64,000 bases of DNA from Moheibacter sediminis (GCF_900176425.1 NZ_FWXS01000002.1:1-64000); one strand, 5' to 3'; counted from the first letter of the stretch, positions 9,180-17,152 are shown. Notes: generated by a model from the sequence alone, not told the origin. Numbers and translations: made by a program.

Positions 9180-10157
9180 ATGAAATCAGTACTATTCATC
9201 TATCGCAACCAAAATCTTGCCCAAGCATTTGTAAAACATTTCCGCTTAAATAATTACAATGTATATGAATTTTATGACGAACCTATTTCTTATTTTAAAT
9301 TTAATTTATTTCAAAAAATTGAAAATTTAGTTTACAAAAAAGTATTCAAAGATAATAAGCACCTCCATGAAATTAATGAAAGAAATTTTATAAATCATAC
9401 CAACCGTTCACTTAAAAAACTAAAAAGACTCAATCTAAAATTCGATTATTGCTTTGTAATCCGGGGAGATTTAATTCCTGAAAATGCTCTAAAATATGCC
9501 CAAGACATCAGTGGTAAAATGGTTGATTATCAGTTAGACGGCATTAAGGTTTCACAGAAGATATTAGACTATTATTATTTATTTGATAAAGTTTTTGTTT
9601 TTGATGAATCAGATGTAGCAAATTATCCTGAGTATAATTTTACAGCGATTACGAATTGTTATTTTGAAGATAAAATTCAGGAAGAAAAAATAATAGATTT
9701 CTACTATACAGGTGCTTATTTACCAGATAGATTTGAGAATTTAAAAGAAATAATCAATTACTCAGGCACAGAATTCAATTATAAAATATTATTAGGAGCT
9801 TTCAGAAACATGGAATCACCGAAAGAGATAGAAATAATAACTGAACCCATAACCTATGAGGAAAACTTACAATATGCTAAGCGAGCAAAAATACTATTAG
9901 ATTTCAAACGGGAAGAACATGATGGTCTATCATTAAGATTTTTTGAAGCAATGAACTATAATTGCAAAGTAATTACAAATAATCATTCGGTTAAAAATTA
10001 TGACTTCTATAACCCTGATAATATTTTCATTACCGATTTTATTAATTTTGATGGACTAGAAGAATTCATCAAAAAACGTTATCAGTCAATTCCTTCCGAT
10101 ATAAAATCTAAATATGAATTCAAGTCTTGGATATCAAATATTTTAGAAGATGCTTAA
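9180..10157 (+). CDS. Glycosyltransferase-like protein (GT-B, CgeB-like)
   Basis: This 325-residue protein resembles CgeB/capsular GT-B proteins. It begins KSVLFIYRNQNLAQAFVKHF, has DYCFVIRGDLIPENAL in the first half, FYYTGAYLPDRF at the start of the second Rossmann half, and AKRAKILLDFKREEHDGLSLRFFEAM near the C-terminus, where the glutamate of RxFEA lies in the donor site. The open frame extends to 9159, but the ATG at 9180, two bases after the previous stop, is the likely start. It is the last gene before the integrated element. Family membership is by pattern; sugar specificity is unknown. Confidence 0.75.
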   Translation: MKSVLFIYRNQNLAQAFVKHFRLNNYNVYEFYDEPISYFKFNLFQKIENLVYKKVFKDNKHLHEINERNFINHTNRSLKKLKRLNLKFDYCFVIRGDLIPENALKYAQDISGKMVDYQLDGIKVSQKILDYYYLFDKVFVFDESDVANYPEYNFTAITNCYFEDKIQEEKIIDFYYTGAYLPDRFENLKEIINYSGTEFNYKILLGAFRNMESPKEIEIITEPITYEENLQYAKRAKILLDFKREEHDGLSLRFFEAMNYNCKVITNNHSVKNYDFYNPDNIFITDFINFDGLEEFIKKRYQSIPSDIKSKYEFKSWISNILEDA

Positions 10158-10215
10158 AAGGCAGGTTTTTTAAAATAAAGTTTCAGTAAAAATACATCAA
10201 AGATTAATAACAGGC

Positions 10216-10250
10216 AAAACGGCTGTAAGTTAAGGCTTTACAGCCGTTTT
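10216..10250. terminator. Hairpin, probable terminator at the left element end
   Basis: A perfect 13-bp stem (10216-10228 with 10238-10250, core ACGGCTGTAA) closes a 9-base loop. The right arm ends in TTTT and is followed by ATGATTTTTT, so it can terminate transcription from the glycosyltransferase gene on the plus strand. The left arm begins with AAAA, so it may also act on the opposite strand. It lies 58 bases past the gene's stop and inside the proposed element border. Confidence 0.7.
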
Positions 10251-10307
10251 ATGATTTTTTGGTAATGAGGTAAAAAGCAGTAAAAAGCGAGGTTTGGCAA
10301 AAGTAAG

Positions 10308-10323
10308 GTTACTAAAACGTTAC
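10308..10323 (+). other. Candidate integrase arm-type site, left
   Basis: The 16 bases GTTACTAAAACGTTAC match the sequence at 28451-28466 at 14 of 16 positions in the same orientation. Each copy contains two GTTAC half-sites 11 bases apart (start to start). Paired arm sites near both ends are known for IntDOT-type integrases; the role here is inferred. Confidence 0.45.
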
Positions 10324-10436
10324 TTTTAAACATTAGAAACAATCGTTTTAAAACACTGTATTTCAGCTTTCTGCATAGTTTTTCATATTGTTCCGTAGCT
10401 CACATAGGTTTAATTTTATCATTAAGAATTGTGAGT

Positions 10437-11687
10437 ATGGAAACGACAAAAAAATCAACATTTAAGGTATTGTTCTACCTTAAAAAGAACGCCCCAAAGA
10501 AAAACGGAAAAGTTACGGTTATGTGCAGGATTACCGTAAACGGCAAACAGTCTGCATTCAGTACCAAGCTGGATATTTCCGCAACAAATTGGGATTTGAA
10601 GTACGGCAGGGTTTTAGGTAAAAGCCGAGAAGCTCAAGACACAAACAGCAAACTTGACAAAATTCGTTCGGGTATTGAGGAATGCTATTCCAAAATTCTG
10701 AAGAACGAGGGGTTTGTAAACAGTGCTAAACTTAAAAATGCCTTTCTTGGAATGGAAAGCGGAGAACTGACCTTTTTCAAATTCTATGAACAGTTCTTGT
10801 CCGACTACGAGAAAAAGGTTAATAGCGGACTTCGGGTAAATGGCACACGCAGTAAATACAAAATACTTTTAAAACATCTTAGAAATTTTGCACTTACAAA
10901 ATACGGCTATTCCGATGTGTCCTTTAACGACCTTACACCTGATTTTGTTCAGGATTTTGATTACTACCTGCGTGACGACCAAAGTTTAACACACAACACC
11001 ATTTGGCTGTATATGATTGGATTTACTACGCTTTGCCGATTGGCAATGAGCAGAAAGCATCTTGCTTTTAATCCGTTCAGCGAATACAAGAATGCCAAAA
11101 AGGATAAAGACCGTGGTTATCTATTGCGTAATGAATTGGAACAGCTCGTAACGTTCAACTGCGATAAAAAGAAAGACGAATTAGTTAAAGACCTGTTTGT
11201 TTTCAGTTGCTTTACAGGTCTTTCCTATTCAGATATGAAAGGACTTAAAAACAGCAATATCCAAGATTTTTTTGACGGTAACAGGTGGATTATTGTGCGA
11301 AGAAAGAAAACAGCTACATCATCAAACGTGATGCTCTTGGATATTCCAAAAATGATTATTGAAAAATATGCAGGATTGTCAAAGGACGGAAAGGTATTTC
11401 CTGTACCATCAAATACGATTTGTAATGACAGCTTAAAGAGAATATCTCAACTGATTGACTGCCTTGTAGAAAAGAAAGTAACCTTTCATTTAGCACGTCA
11501 TACGTTTGCTACGCTATTTTTAAGCGAGGGTGTTCCGTTGGAGAGTTTGAGCAAAATGTTAGGGCATAAGAATATTGCTACCACTCAGATTTATGCAAAA
11601 ATTCTCAACGAAAAAGTTGGTAAGGATATGCAAAAGGTATCACATAAATTCAAGGGTATGGAGGAGTCCTTTGTTGCAAACTTATAG
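10437..11687 (+). CDS. Tyrosine recombinase / integrase of the element (IntDOT-like)
   Basis: This protein would catalyse integration and excision of the element. It has the Bacteroidota layout: an arm-binding N-terminus (STFKVLFYLKKNAPKKNGKV), a SAM-like core-binding domain near residues 110-205, and a catalytic domain with HLARHTFATLFLSEG, LGHKNIATTQIYAKI and the terminal tyrosine. The usual first arginine (TGLR) reads TGLSYSDMKGL, as in IntDOT, where a serine stands at this position. GTG at 10431 or ATG at 10437 could start translation; ATG is preferred, giving 416 residues. A hairpin terminator follows at 11707. It differs clearly from the shorter recombinase at 23374. Confidence 0.92.
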   Translation: METTKKSTFKVLFYLKKNAPKKNGKVTVMCRITVNGKQSAFSTKLDISATNWDLKYGRVLGKSREAQDTNSKLDKIRSGIEECYSKILKNEGFVNSAKLKNAFLGMESGELTFFKFYEQFLSDYEKKVNSGLRVNGTRSKYKILLKHLRNFALTKYGYSDVSFNDLTPDFVQDFDYYLRDDQSLTHNTIWLYMIGFTTLCRLAMSRKHLAFNPFSEYKNAKKDKDRGYLLRNELEQLVTFNCDKKKDELVKDLFVFSCFTGLSYSDMKGLKNSNIQDFFDGNRWIIVRRKKTATSSNVMLLDIPKMIIEKYAGLSKDGKVFPVPSNTICNDSLKRISQLIDCLVEKKVTFHLARHTFATLFLSEGVPLESLSKMLGHKNIATTQIYAKILNEKVGKDMQKVSHKFKGMEESFVANL

Positions 11688-11706
11688 ATTGTTCATAAAA
11701 AACCAG

Positions 11707-11742
11707 CTTAGTCCATTATTTCAAACAATGGACTGAGTTTTT
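11707..11742 (+). terminator. Terminator after the integrase gene
   Basis: The stem pairs CTTAGTCCATT (11707-11717) with AATGGACTGAG (11727-11737), 11 bp with one G-T wobble and a 9-base loop, followed by TTTTT. It begins 20 bases after the integrase stop and is a convincing intrinsic terminator for it. Confidence 0.75.
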
Positions 11743-11828
11743 AAATTTAAACAGTAATTCCCTGTCAAGTTACAGACTTTCTATGTTTATAACCTATTCT
11801 ATCCTCTGAGAATGTTTTCTAGTATTAC

Positions 11829-11865
11829 AAATAAGCTTTTAGAATGACATTCTAAAAGCTTATTT
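11829..11865. repeat. Perfect 18-bp-arm palindrome before the ABC-3C operon
   Basis: Positions 11829-11846 and 11848-11865 are exact inverted copies separated by one base (centre A at 11847); the left arm reads AAATAAGCTTTTAGAATG. It ends 15 bases before the TATCTTTG promoter element at 11881. As an RNA hairpin the one-base loop would open to three or more bases. It could be a second terminator insulating the operon from the integrase or a DNA operator; there is no T-tract of note downstream on the plus strand, which slightly favours an operator. Confidence 0.7.
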
Positions 11866-11880
11866 CGTACATTATTTATC

Positions 11881-11888
11881 TATCTTTG
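11881..11888 (+). promoter_or_regulatory. Promoter -7 element (TATCTTTG) for the ABC-3C operon
   Basis: TATCTTTG matches the Bacteroidota -7 consensus TAnnTTTG and is followed by CA, with the SMEK gene starting 38 bases downstream of the box. I see no clear TTG at the expected -33 spacing, so activity may be weak or regulated. Confidence 0.6.
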
Positions 11889-11925
11889 CAAGAATTAAAA
11901 TCAGTATATTGTAGTAATTATTTAT

Positions 11926-12852
11926 ATGGATAATAGACATTTGTATTTAACATTAATTGGAAAAAGATTGGCTTATCTCAAAACAGAGGTAGAGCTTTTT
12001 AATTCTCTCAATTTAACAGATATTAATGTTTATGCAGAAAATTTTTATAGAGATTTTTTCAATTTATTAGGTTATGAATTCGATAATACGAATTTCATAG
12101 AAAACAATTTTGCCCATATTGACTTACTTGACACCAAAAATAAATTAGCTATCCAAGTAACGTCTCAAAACGACAACAAGAAAATAAAAGAGGCTATTGA
12201 CGGATTTTTCAAAGACTCTTCTCGCAAGGATTATAAATTGAAAATATTATTAATAGCTAAGAATGCTAAAGATTACAGAACAAAATTTGGTAATAACTTC
12301 AATCATAAAGAAGATGTCCTTGATATAAAGAAAATTTTAGCAGAAATAAACAACATTACGGACTTAGTTAAGCTTAAAAGCATCGCAGATTTTCTTAATG
12401 AACAAATTTTACAAGAAAGGAAGAAGACAGAATCCAATGAAGTAGAAACGATAATGGCTTTGATAGAATATCTAAGCAAAGATGATAACCGTAGTATATC
12501 TGAGAAACCGGAAAATGTAGACCCGCAATTTAAAATCTATAAGAGATTTTCAGAACATAGCGTTTTTTTGATAAATTTATACACAGAACTTTGTACAGTT
12601 TATCAGCAACCATTGATTGAAGCTAAACGAGTAATCGATGGAGTTAAAGCAATTAAAATATCGAGTTATTTAAAAGATGAAAGTGACAAGATTTTAACAG
12701 TTGAAAGTAATAATCCTCAGGTAGCATTAGAAAAGTTAGTTGAGTTATTTTATGGCAAACTTTCCGAAAACGGAATTAAATTCGATAAAATTGCTATAAA
12801 GTTTTATTTGTTAGACGAATTAATCAATTGTAATGTTTTTCCCAATAATTAA
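11926..12852 (+). CDS. SMEK domain-containing protein, probable ABC-3C system effector component
   Basis: The 308-residue protein begins with LTLIGKRLAYLKTEVELFNSL and FYRDFFNLLGYEF, the start of the SMEK domain found in ABC three-component (ABC-3C) conflict systems. Residues 65-85 read AHIDLLDTKNKLAIQVTSQ, a D-x(n)-QxT pattern resembling degenerate restriction-endonuclease-fold sites; a nuclease function is my inference only. The C-terminal ~130 residues (from KIYKRFSEH) are helical and may contact the middle component. The next gene starts 3 bases after this stop and the ATPase overlaps that one, so the three form one operon. Such systems are predicted to be defence or conflict modules. Confidence 0.8.
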   Translation: MDNRHLYLTLIGKRLAYLKTEVELFNSLNLTDINVYAENFYRDFFNLLGYEFDNTNFIENNFAHIDLLDTKNKLAIQVTSQNDNKKIKEAIDGFFKDSSRKDYKLKILLIAKNAKDYRTKFGNNFNHKEDVLDIKKILAEINNITDLVKLKSIADFLNEQILQERKKTESNEVETIMALIEYLSKDDNRSISEKPENVDPQFKIYKRFSEHSVFLINLYTELCTVYQQPLIEAKRVIDGVKAIKISSYLKDESDKILTVESNNPQVALEKLVELFYGKLSENGIKFDKIAIKFYLLDELINCNVFPNN

Positions 12853-12854
12853 GA

Positions 12855-13091
12855 ATGTTAGTATCTAAAGACGAAAATATAAAAACATCATCTGTATATG
12901 TTGCTTCTTTGATTTTGAAAAATATTCAACGTCAAAAAGTAGATAAGATTTCTATTTTTGAGTTATCTAAAGACCTTAAAAAGTATAATATCACACGTTA
13001 CAGGCATATGTTCTTTGGGCTTGCATTTTTATATTCATCCGGAATAATTGATTTTAAAGAACCCTTTATTTATGTCAGAAAGCAGAAATGA
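12855..13091 (+). CDS. ABC-3C system middle component (small winged-HTH-like protein)
   Basis: The 78-residue protein starts MLVSKDENIKTSSVYVASLI and has a compact alpha-rich pattern (ISIFELSKDLKKYNITRYRH) ending in a beta-wing-like FKEPFIYVRK. In ABC three-component systems a small protein of this size sits between the effector and the ATPase gene and is called the middle component. Size, position and pattern fit, although no single motif proves it. It is separated by 2 bases from the SMEK gene and overlaps the ATPase start by 4 bases (ATGA), implying coupled translation and a stoichiometric complex. Confidence 0.72.
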   Translation: MLVSKDENIKTSSVYVASLILKNIQRQKVDKISIFELSKDLKKYNITRYRHMFFGLAFLYSSGIIDFKEPFIYVRKQK

Positions 13092-14815
13092 TTAAGATTA
13101 ACAGACTATACAGCGAACCGCAGATATTCGAACCCATTTCTTTTGAATATGGGATAAATATCATTATGGGAGAAGAGGCAGAAAGCACCAATAAAAAGAT
13201 TGGTGTAGGTAAGTCTATTTGTATAGAGTTCATAAACTTTTGTCTGCTTAAGAGAATACCAGATAGTAGATTAAATTTGATTCCTAAGAAATATTCTGAT
13301 ATAACTGAAAGTCAAATTAAATTAGACGTAGACTTTAATGATAAAAAAATCACTATCTCTCGTTCAATAAAAAATCAAGAAGAAATATTCATTTTTGTTA
13401 ATGGAGAAGAAAAGATTTTTAATAGATTAGATGATGCCTCAGATTATTTAGGCACTTTATATTTTGAACTCTTCCCAGCCAATTTAAAACGATTAAGTTT
13501 TAGAAATTTATTACAACCCATTATCAGAGATGAAAGGTCAGAATTTAAAGACTTAATTCAATCCCACGATACAAAAAAAAGAATACCTTCTGATTGTGGG
13601 CCTCACCTTTTTTATTTGAATTTGGGTCTTGAAAAATATTCAGAGATTAAAACATTGAATGATGAGTTGCAAAAAAGAAAAGTGTACTTCACTGAAATAA
13701 AAAAATTAGTAACTCAAAATAATGAACTCAAAATTCAGGATGCCAAAGCTCATTTAAATGAGTTGGAAAGTGAAGTTTTAAAAGTCAATAAATCTATTGA
13801 AGGGTTGAAAAATAATGAATCCTTTGAATTACTTCAGGAAGATTTAGTTAGATTGGAAAATAAACTGTCAGAACTTAGAATACGTCAACAAGCCATCAAA
13901 TACGAGATTAAGCAAATTGATTCTTTGCCAAAGCCTGAAAATATTAATGAAAATGAAATTTCTATAATATTTAATCAGTTCAAACAAGGATTAGGCGATT
14001 TAGTAGAAAAATCTTTGGATGACCTAAAGGAGTTTAAAAATAAAATAGATGGCTTTAGAAGTTCTATTGTAAATGATCGATTAACTGCTTTAAAAAAAGA
14101 ACTTAACCAACTAAATGAAGTAGTTAGAAAATTAGACAATGATTATTCTCAAAAAATTAGTCTTATAGATAAAGGAGAAGTTTTAAGGGATTTGAAAACT
14201 TCAATAAAAATCTTCAATGACAAAAACAGCGAACTAAGTAACCTTCGTTCCTTGATTGAAAGATATGATACTGCTGAAAGAGATAAAAAGCTATTGGAAG
14301 CAGAAAAAACAGTTCTAATTTCTGATTTTGACGAAGAACTATATCAAAAAGCTAAAATAATTAAGAGTTTTAGAGAAACAATTTTAGAGATTCACGAAAA
14401 AATAATGGGTAACAGGGAGGCTCATTTCGATATCAAGACAACAAAAAATAAAAGTGTTGTTGAATTTGTTATGAGAACTGATGATGATGGTAGTCATTCT
14501 ACTGAAAGAATGAAAGTTTTCATCTATGACATTTCATTAATGCTTAATGAATATACAAAACAATATCATCCCGGTTTTTTAATCCACGATAATATTTTCG
14601 AGGATGATGATTCTATTGAAAAAAGTTTAAATTTTCTTTATGGCTACAATGAAAAGAGTCCTAATGAATTTCAATATATCGTTACGTTGAATAGTGACTT
14701 GATAGAATTAGCTTCTCAAAATGGTAAACTTTCATTTAATGTTAGTGATGTAAAAAGAGCATCATTTACAAAAGAAAATAGATTTTTGGGCTTAAAGTAT
14801 AATGAAACCAAGTAA
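13088..14815 (+). CDS. ABC-3C system ATPase with DUF2326 domain (SMC/RecN-like)
   Basis: The 575-residue ATPase has an N-terminal half-domain with an extended Walker A, GEEAESTNKKIGVGKSICIE. A long charged coiled coil runs from about residue 190 to 435 (repeated KxxLxxLxxE-type segments). The C-terminal half contains HPGFLIHDNIFEDDDSIEKS, where the aspartates act as Walker B/D-loop. This is the DUF2326 architecture used by ABC-3C systems. By analogy with Rad50/SMC proteins it probably senses or clamps nucleic acid and licenses the SMEK effector; that mechanism is inferred. It ends 13 bases before the convergent HTH gene stop at 14829. Confidence 0.85.
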   Translation: MIKINRLYSEPQIFEPISFEYGINIIMGEEAESTNKKIGVGKSICIEFINFCLLKRIPDSRLNLIPKKYSDITESQIKLDVDFNDKKITISRSIKNQEEIFIFVNGEEKIFNRLDDASDYLGTLYFELFPANLKRLSFRNLLQPIIRDERSEFKDLIQSHDTKKRIPSDCGPHLFYLNLGLEKYSEIKTLNDELQKRKVYFTEIKKLVTQNNELKIQDAKAHLNELESEVLKVNKSIEGLKNNESFELLQEDLVRLENKLSELRIRQQAIKYEIKQIDSLPKPENINENEISIIFNQFKQGLGDLVEKSLDDLKEFKNKIDGFRSSIVNDRLTALKKELNQLNEVVRKLDNDYSQKISLIDKGEVLRDLKTSIKIFNDKNSELSNLRSLIERYDTAERDKKLLEAEKTVLISDFDEELYQKAKIIKSFRETILEIHEKIMGNREAHFDIKTTKNKSVVEFVMRTDDDGSHSTERMKVFIYDISLMLNEYTKQYHPGFLIHDNIFEDDDSIEKSLNFLYGYNEKSPNEFQYIVTLNSDLIELASQNGKLSFNVSDVKRASFTKENRFLGLKYNETK

Positions 14816-14828
14816 CGAAGTTCATAGA

Positions 14829-15110
14829 CTACTGTTGGTAGTTATCTTCCAATACTTTTACAATATCGCTTTCACGAAACAAGATTTTCCGTTCGAGCTT
14901 GATAAAAGGTATCAGTCCGTCATCCCTGTACTGTTGCAATGTCCGTTTACTGATGTGTAACATCTCGCAAACCTGTTCGCCTGACAGATAGATTTCCCCT
15001 TTTAGTAATGGGTGGAAATATTCTCTGATATATAACAGTTCATTTTTGATGCCTACCACAGCTTCGAGCAAGGCAAGCATATCTTCGTTTGAATTTCCAA
15101 TCTGTTTCAT
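14829..15110 (-). CDS. Helix-turn-helix protein, excisionase/MerR-like (second of pair)
   Basis: The 93-residue protein ends with YLSGEQVCEMLHISKRTLQQ, RDDGLIPFIKLERKILFRES and DIVKVLEDN, a helix-turn-helix plus wing of the excisionase family (HTH_17). The frame is open back to 15284, but the ATG at 15110 is chosen because it overlaps the stop of the upstream HTH gene by four bases (ATGA). Paired genes of this kind accompany Bacteroidota conjugative and mobilizable transposons, where they act as excision/directionality or regulatory factors. The two paralogues share the LNISKRTLQxYRxxG core. Confidence 0.82.
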   Translation of the reverse strand: MKQIGNSNEDMLALLEAVVGIKNELLYIREYFHPLLKGEIYLSGEQVCEMLHISKRTLQQYRDDGLIPFIKLERKILFRESDIVKVLEDNYQQ

Positions 15111-15403
15111 TTCTTTTGCTTCTTTAATGGTCGCTCTCCCTGCATAAGTAATTCCACTTCGGATAATCTGAAATACGTCTTCCGATTGATTTGCGTTGCC
15201 CCAAGAATACCTTTTGCCCTGTATGTCTGCAAAGTTCTTTTGCTGATGTTCAGCAGTTGGCAGGCTTCCTGTTGGTCGAGCCATTTTGTTGCCTGTTGCA
15301 ATGCTTTGTAGGGTGCAGTCATTTCCGCTATCAAATTGGAAACTTCCTTAACTTCCCTATGCATTGATTTTAAAATCTGAATGTCTAAAACTGTTATTTC
15401 CAT
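15107..15403 (-). CDS. Helix-turn-helix protein, excisionase-like (first of pair)
   Basis: This 98-residue protein starts MEITVLDIQILKSMHREVKE, has WLDQQEACQLLNISKRTLQT as the DNA-recognition helix pair and YFRLSEVELLM as the wing. The frame runs back to 15562 without need; ATG 15403 gives the usual domain length and lies 56 bases from the phased GCCA motif at 15459-15482, mirroring the spacing of the next gene upstream. Overlap with the following HTH gene implies coupled expression. Likely role: excision or transfer regulation of the element. Confidence 0.82.
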   Translation of the reverse strand: MEITVLDIQILKSMHREVKEVSNLIAEMTAPYKALQQATKWLDQQEACQLLNISKRTLQTYRAKGILGATQINRKTYFRLSEVELLMQGERPLKKQKK

Positions 15404-15458
15404 ATCTGCATCATTTAAACCTCTAAAATAAAAGCTATTTACATAGGTCATTCTAATG

Positions 15459-15482
15459 TTGCATCCAATGGCGGTATTTGGC
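15459..15482 (-). promoter_or_regulatory. Phased GCCA motif, copy C
   Basis: Read in the direction of the genes the site is GCCA-6-GCCA-6-GCAA, with the boxes starting exactly 10 bases apart. It lies 56 bases before the start of the HTH gene at 15403, the same distance as copy A from its gene. Likely an operator or promoter-proximal site; this is inferred from recurrence. Confidence 0.5.
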
Positions 15483-15503
15483 GCACAGATGCCAAATACT
15501 GTA

Positions 15504-15887
15504 TTACAATCCCAATTTTGGTTTATTGTTTTTCGGACGAGCCTGTTGTGGTTTGATTGCATTGTCAGTCTTCAAGGCAGGCTTTTTGTTTTTCTGTACA
15601 GTCTGATTTTTTTCATCGTTTTTAAAATCTGAACGCATAACTGTTTTTGTCGTACCAATTAAACTTTCAGGCTGGACAGATTGCTCTGACTGTTCAGCAC
15701 GTTTACCGCCAAATAGCCTGTTCCAATTTATTAAGCCTTTTGCTTCCCTGAACTGGCGTTTGAAATTAGCGATGAAATTAGAAATCGGGTCGCTCTGCTT
15801 ATCAACTTGTATCAAAGGACTATGTTCTTTTTTTCTGATTTGTTCTTTCTCTTTCTGCTCTTTGTCAGGTATTACTTTTTGTGCCAT
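15504..15887 (-). CDS. Basic hypothetical protein of the mobilization module
   Basis: The 127-residue protein is rich in Lys, Gln and Arg and low in complexity in its C-terminal half (NQTVQKNKKPALK, then RPKNNKPKLGL). One more ordered segment is SNFIANFKRQFREAKGLINW near residue 37. I do not recognise a named domain. It lies on the minus strand between DUF3408 and the paired HTH genes, a neighbourhood normally filled by transfer accessory proteins in Bacteroidota elements, so a DNA-binding or relaxosome accessory role is possible. The phased GCCA motif at 15941-15964 lies 54 bases before its start. Confidence 0.6.
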   Translation of the reverse strand: MAQKVIPDKEQKEKEQIRKKEHSPLIQVDKQSDPISNFIANFKRQFREAKGLINWNRLFGGKRAEQSEQSVQPESLIGTTKTVMRSDFKNDEKNQTVQKNKKPALKTDNAIKPQQARPKNNKPKLGL

Positions 15888-15940
15888 AGGTTCAAAATTT
15901 CAGCCCAATATAGAACACAAGGGAATGTATTGTTTTCAAT

Positions 15941-15964
15941 TGGCATTATGTGGCAGTATTTGGC
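15941..15964 (-). promoter_or_regulatory. Phased GCCA motif, copy A
   Basis: In gene direction the site has three GCCA boxes spaced exactly 10 bases (GCCAAATACT, GCCACATAAT, GCCA). It starts 54 bases before the basic hypothetical protein at 15887. Copies B and C keep the same spacing with small base changes. Confidence 0.55.
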
Positions 15965-16207
15965 TTATGTTGGCACAATATGAATAGAAAGTAATCCTCA
16001 AAACACTTTAAATTTTCCTTGCAAAGCCTTCATACATTTAAAGAGTTTTGTACGGATAAAGGAAAGCATACAAAAAACACCTATCCTTAGCCCTTACGTG
16101 TTTTTTGTACCCTTTCTTTGATTGGAATTGATTAAAAAACAATAAAAAAGGTAGCAAAGATAAGGCGGACAGCCACCGCACCACCCAACCAAAAGACTAC
16201 GGCATAA

Positions 16208-16257
16208 TGGCAGGGCAAATATGGTGGCTTCGCCGAGTGGTTGTGTTTGCCCTGCCA
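16208..16257. repeat. 12-bp perfect inverted repeat in a GC-rich non-coding segment
   Basis: Arms 16208-16219 and 16246-16257 are exact inverted copies around a 26-base loop that itself holds a small GGC/GCC hairpin. No T-tract follows, so it is not an obvious terminator. It could be a structured RNA leader, a transfer-origin part or a protein site; the evidence does not choose. Confidence 0.5.
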
Positions 16258-16397
16258 CCCTTCGGGACTTATTCCGTTTCCTTTTGGTTTTTTCGCCTGT
16301 CCGCCTTGTTAAAATGGCTTTCTTTTTTTTCTGTTTTTTTCTTTTGAAAAGTAATTTTAAGAGGGAGCAACGCATCGCACCTGACAAAACACCATAA

Positions 16398-16856
16398 TCA
16401 AAACAGCGGTTTGTGTTTCTCGTTATAGATTTCGCTAATCAATTCCCCGAACTCCTGAAAATGGTATTCGATAATGTTATCCAGATACGCATAAATAGTC
16501 AGCTTGTCCATACCCATAATGTTGGTAAGTCTGTTAAATGTTTCGTGGTGTTCCTGCCGTACATAGACCGATTTGCCTTTGCTTGCATTCCTTTTAGGGA
16601 TTTTAAAGAACTCTACGCAATAATCCTCTTTCGTCAGCTTCTTTGGTTTTGAAACGGTTCTTTTGGTATTGCCTGCAATCGGTTTTGTATCTTCTGTTTC
16701 TACAGATTTTTCGCCTGTTTCGATGGCATTAAGGCCATCGCTATGCGGTAAAGTGTTCTGCTCTTGTTCAGGTTCTTTCTTTTCATCAGTTAGGAAATTT
16801 TCAATAGAAAAATTCTCTGTTTCGGGTTGCTGATTTTTGTTTTCTTCGTGTATCAT
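16398..16856 (-). CDS. DUF3408 domain-containing protein (TraB-like transfer accessory)
   Basis: The C-terminal half (KLTKEDYCVEFFKIPKRN, then SKGKSVYVRQEHHETFNRL and YAYLDNIIEYHFQEF) is the DUF3408 signature. This family occurs almost only in conjugative or mobilizable elements of Bacteroidota, usually after a ParA gene. The N-terminal half is acidic and disordered (PEQEQNTLPHSDG). An earlier frame start would use TTG at 16883; the ATG at 16856, preceded by GAGAGAT, is preferred (152 residues). No ParA gene is present upstream, where a 541-base non-coding stretch lies instead. The fold resembles ribbon-helix-helix DNA-binders; the role in transfer is inferred. Confidence 0.85.
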   Translation of the reverse strand: MIHEENKNQQPETENFSIENFLTDEKKEPEQEQNTLPHSDGLNAIETGEKSVETEDTKPIAGNTKRTVSKPKKLTKEDYCVEFFKIPKRNASKGKSVYVRQEHHETFNRLTNIMGMDKLTIYAYLDNIIEYHFQEFGELISEIYNEKHKPLF

Positions 16857-17070
16857 ATCTCTCAACTTTAATGTTATATCCAATTAGCTGTTTGGTTGGT
16901 TAAGTAGTCAGCTGTATGTACTGTTGCACCTATGTAACAACCTATCTACCTATGTACCTGCATACCCTTAATTAGCTGTTTCGCTAACTGAAAAATATGC
17001 AATTAGCCATCAACTACGTACGTTGATTTGTTATCAGTCACCCTCATTTGCAATCAAGATGTATGCTGAT

Positions 17071-17100
17071 TGGTTACATCGTTAACGATATAGGTAACCA
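17071..17100. promoter_or_regulatory. Nested palindrome (possible operator or partition site)
   Basis: The perfect 12-bp palindrome ATCGTTAACGAT (17078-17089) is flanked by TGGTTAC (17071-17077) and its inverted copy GTAACCA (17094-17100). It may bind a dimeric regulator. The usual ParA partner gene is missing, so a parS-like role is speculative. Confidence 0.4.
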
Positions 17101-17152
17101 GCTAGCTAACCATATACAAAGGAAATAAAAGCAGACCTAATCTGACTTAAGG

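Larger units (their letters stand above)
15888..16397. other. Non-coding stretch between DUF3408 and the basic protein gene
   Basis: About 510 bases with no credible gene. It contains the GCCA motif copy A near its lower end and, at 16208-16257, an inverted repeat of 12 bp (TGGCAGGGCAAA with TTTGCCCTGCCA, 26-base loop). That repeat sits in a section more GC-rich than the rest of the window. A 97-codon frame across 16094-16387 is Lys/Arg-biased and judged spurious. Confidence 0.6.

Noticed and set aside
16094-16387. 97-codon minus-strand frame rich in Lys and Arg
   Set aside because: It runs through the GC-rich inverted repeat, has no domain pattern, and its composition follows from poly-T/poly-A stretches on the plus strand.
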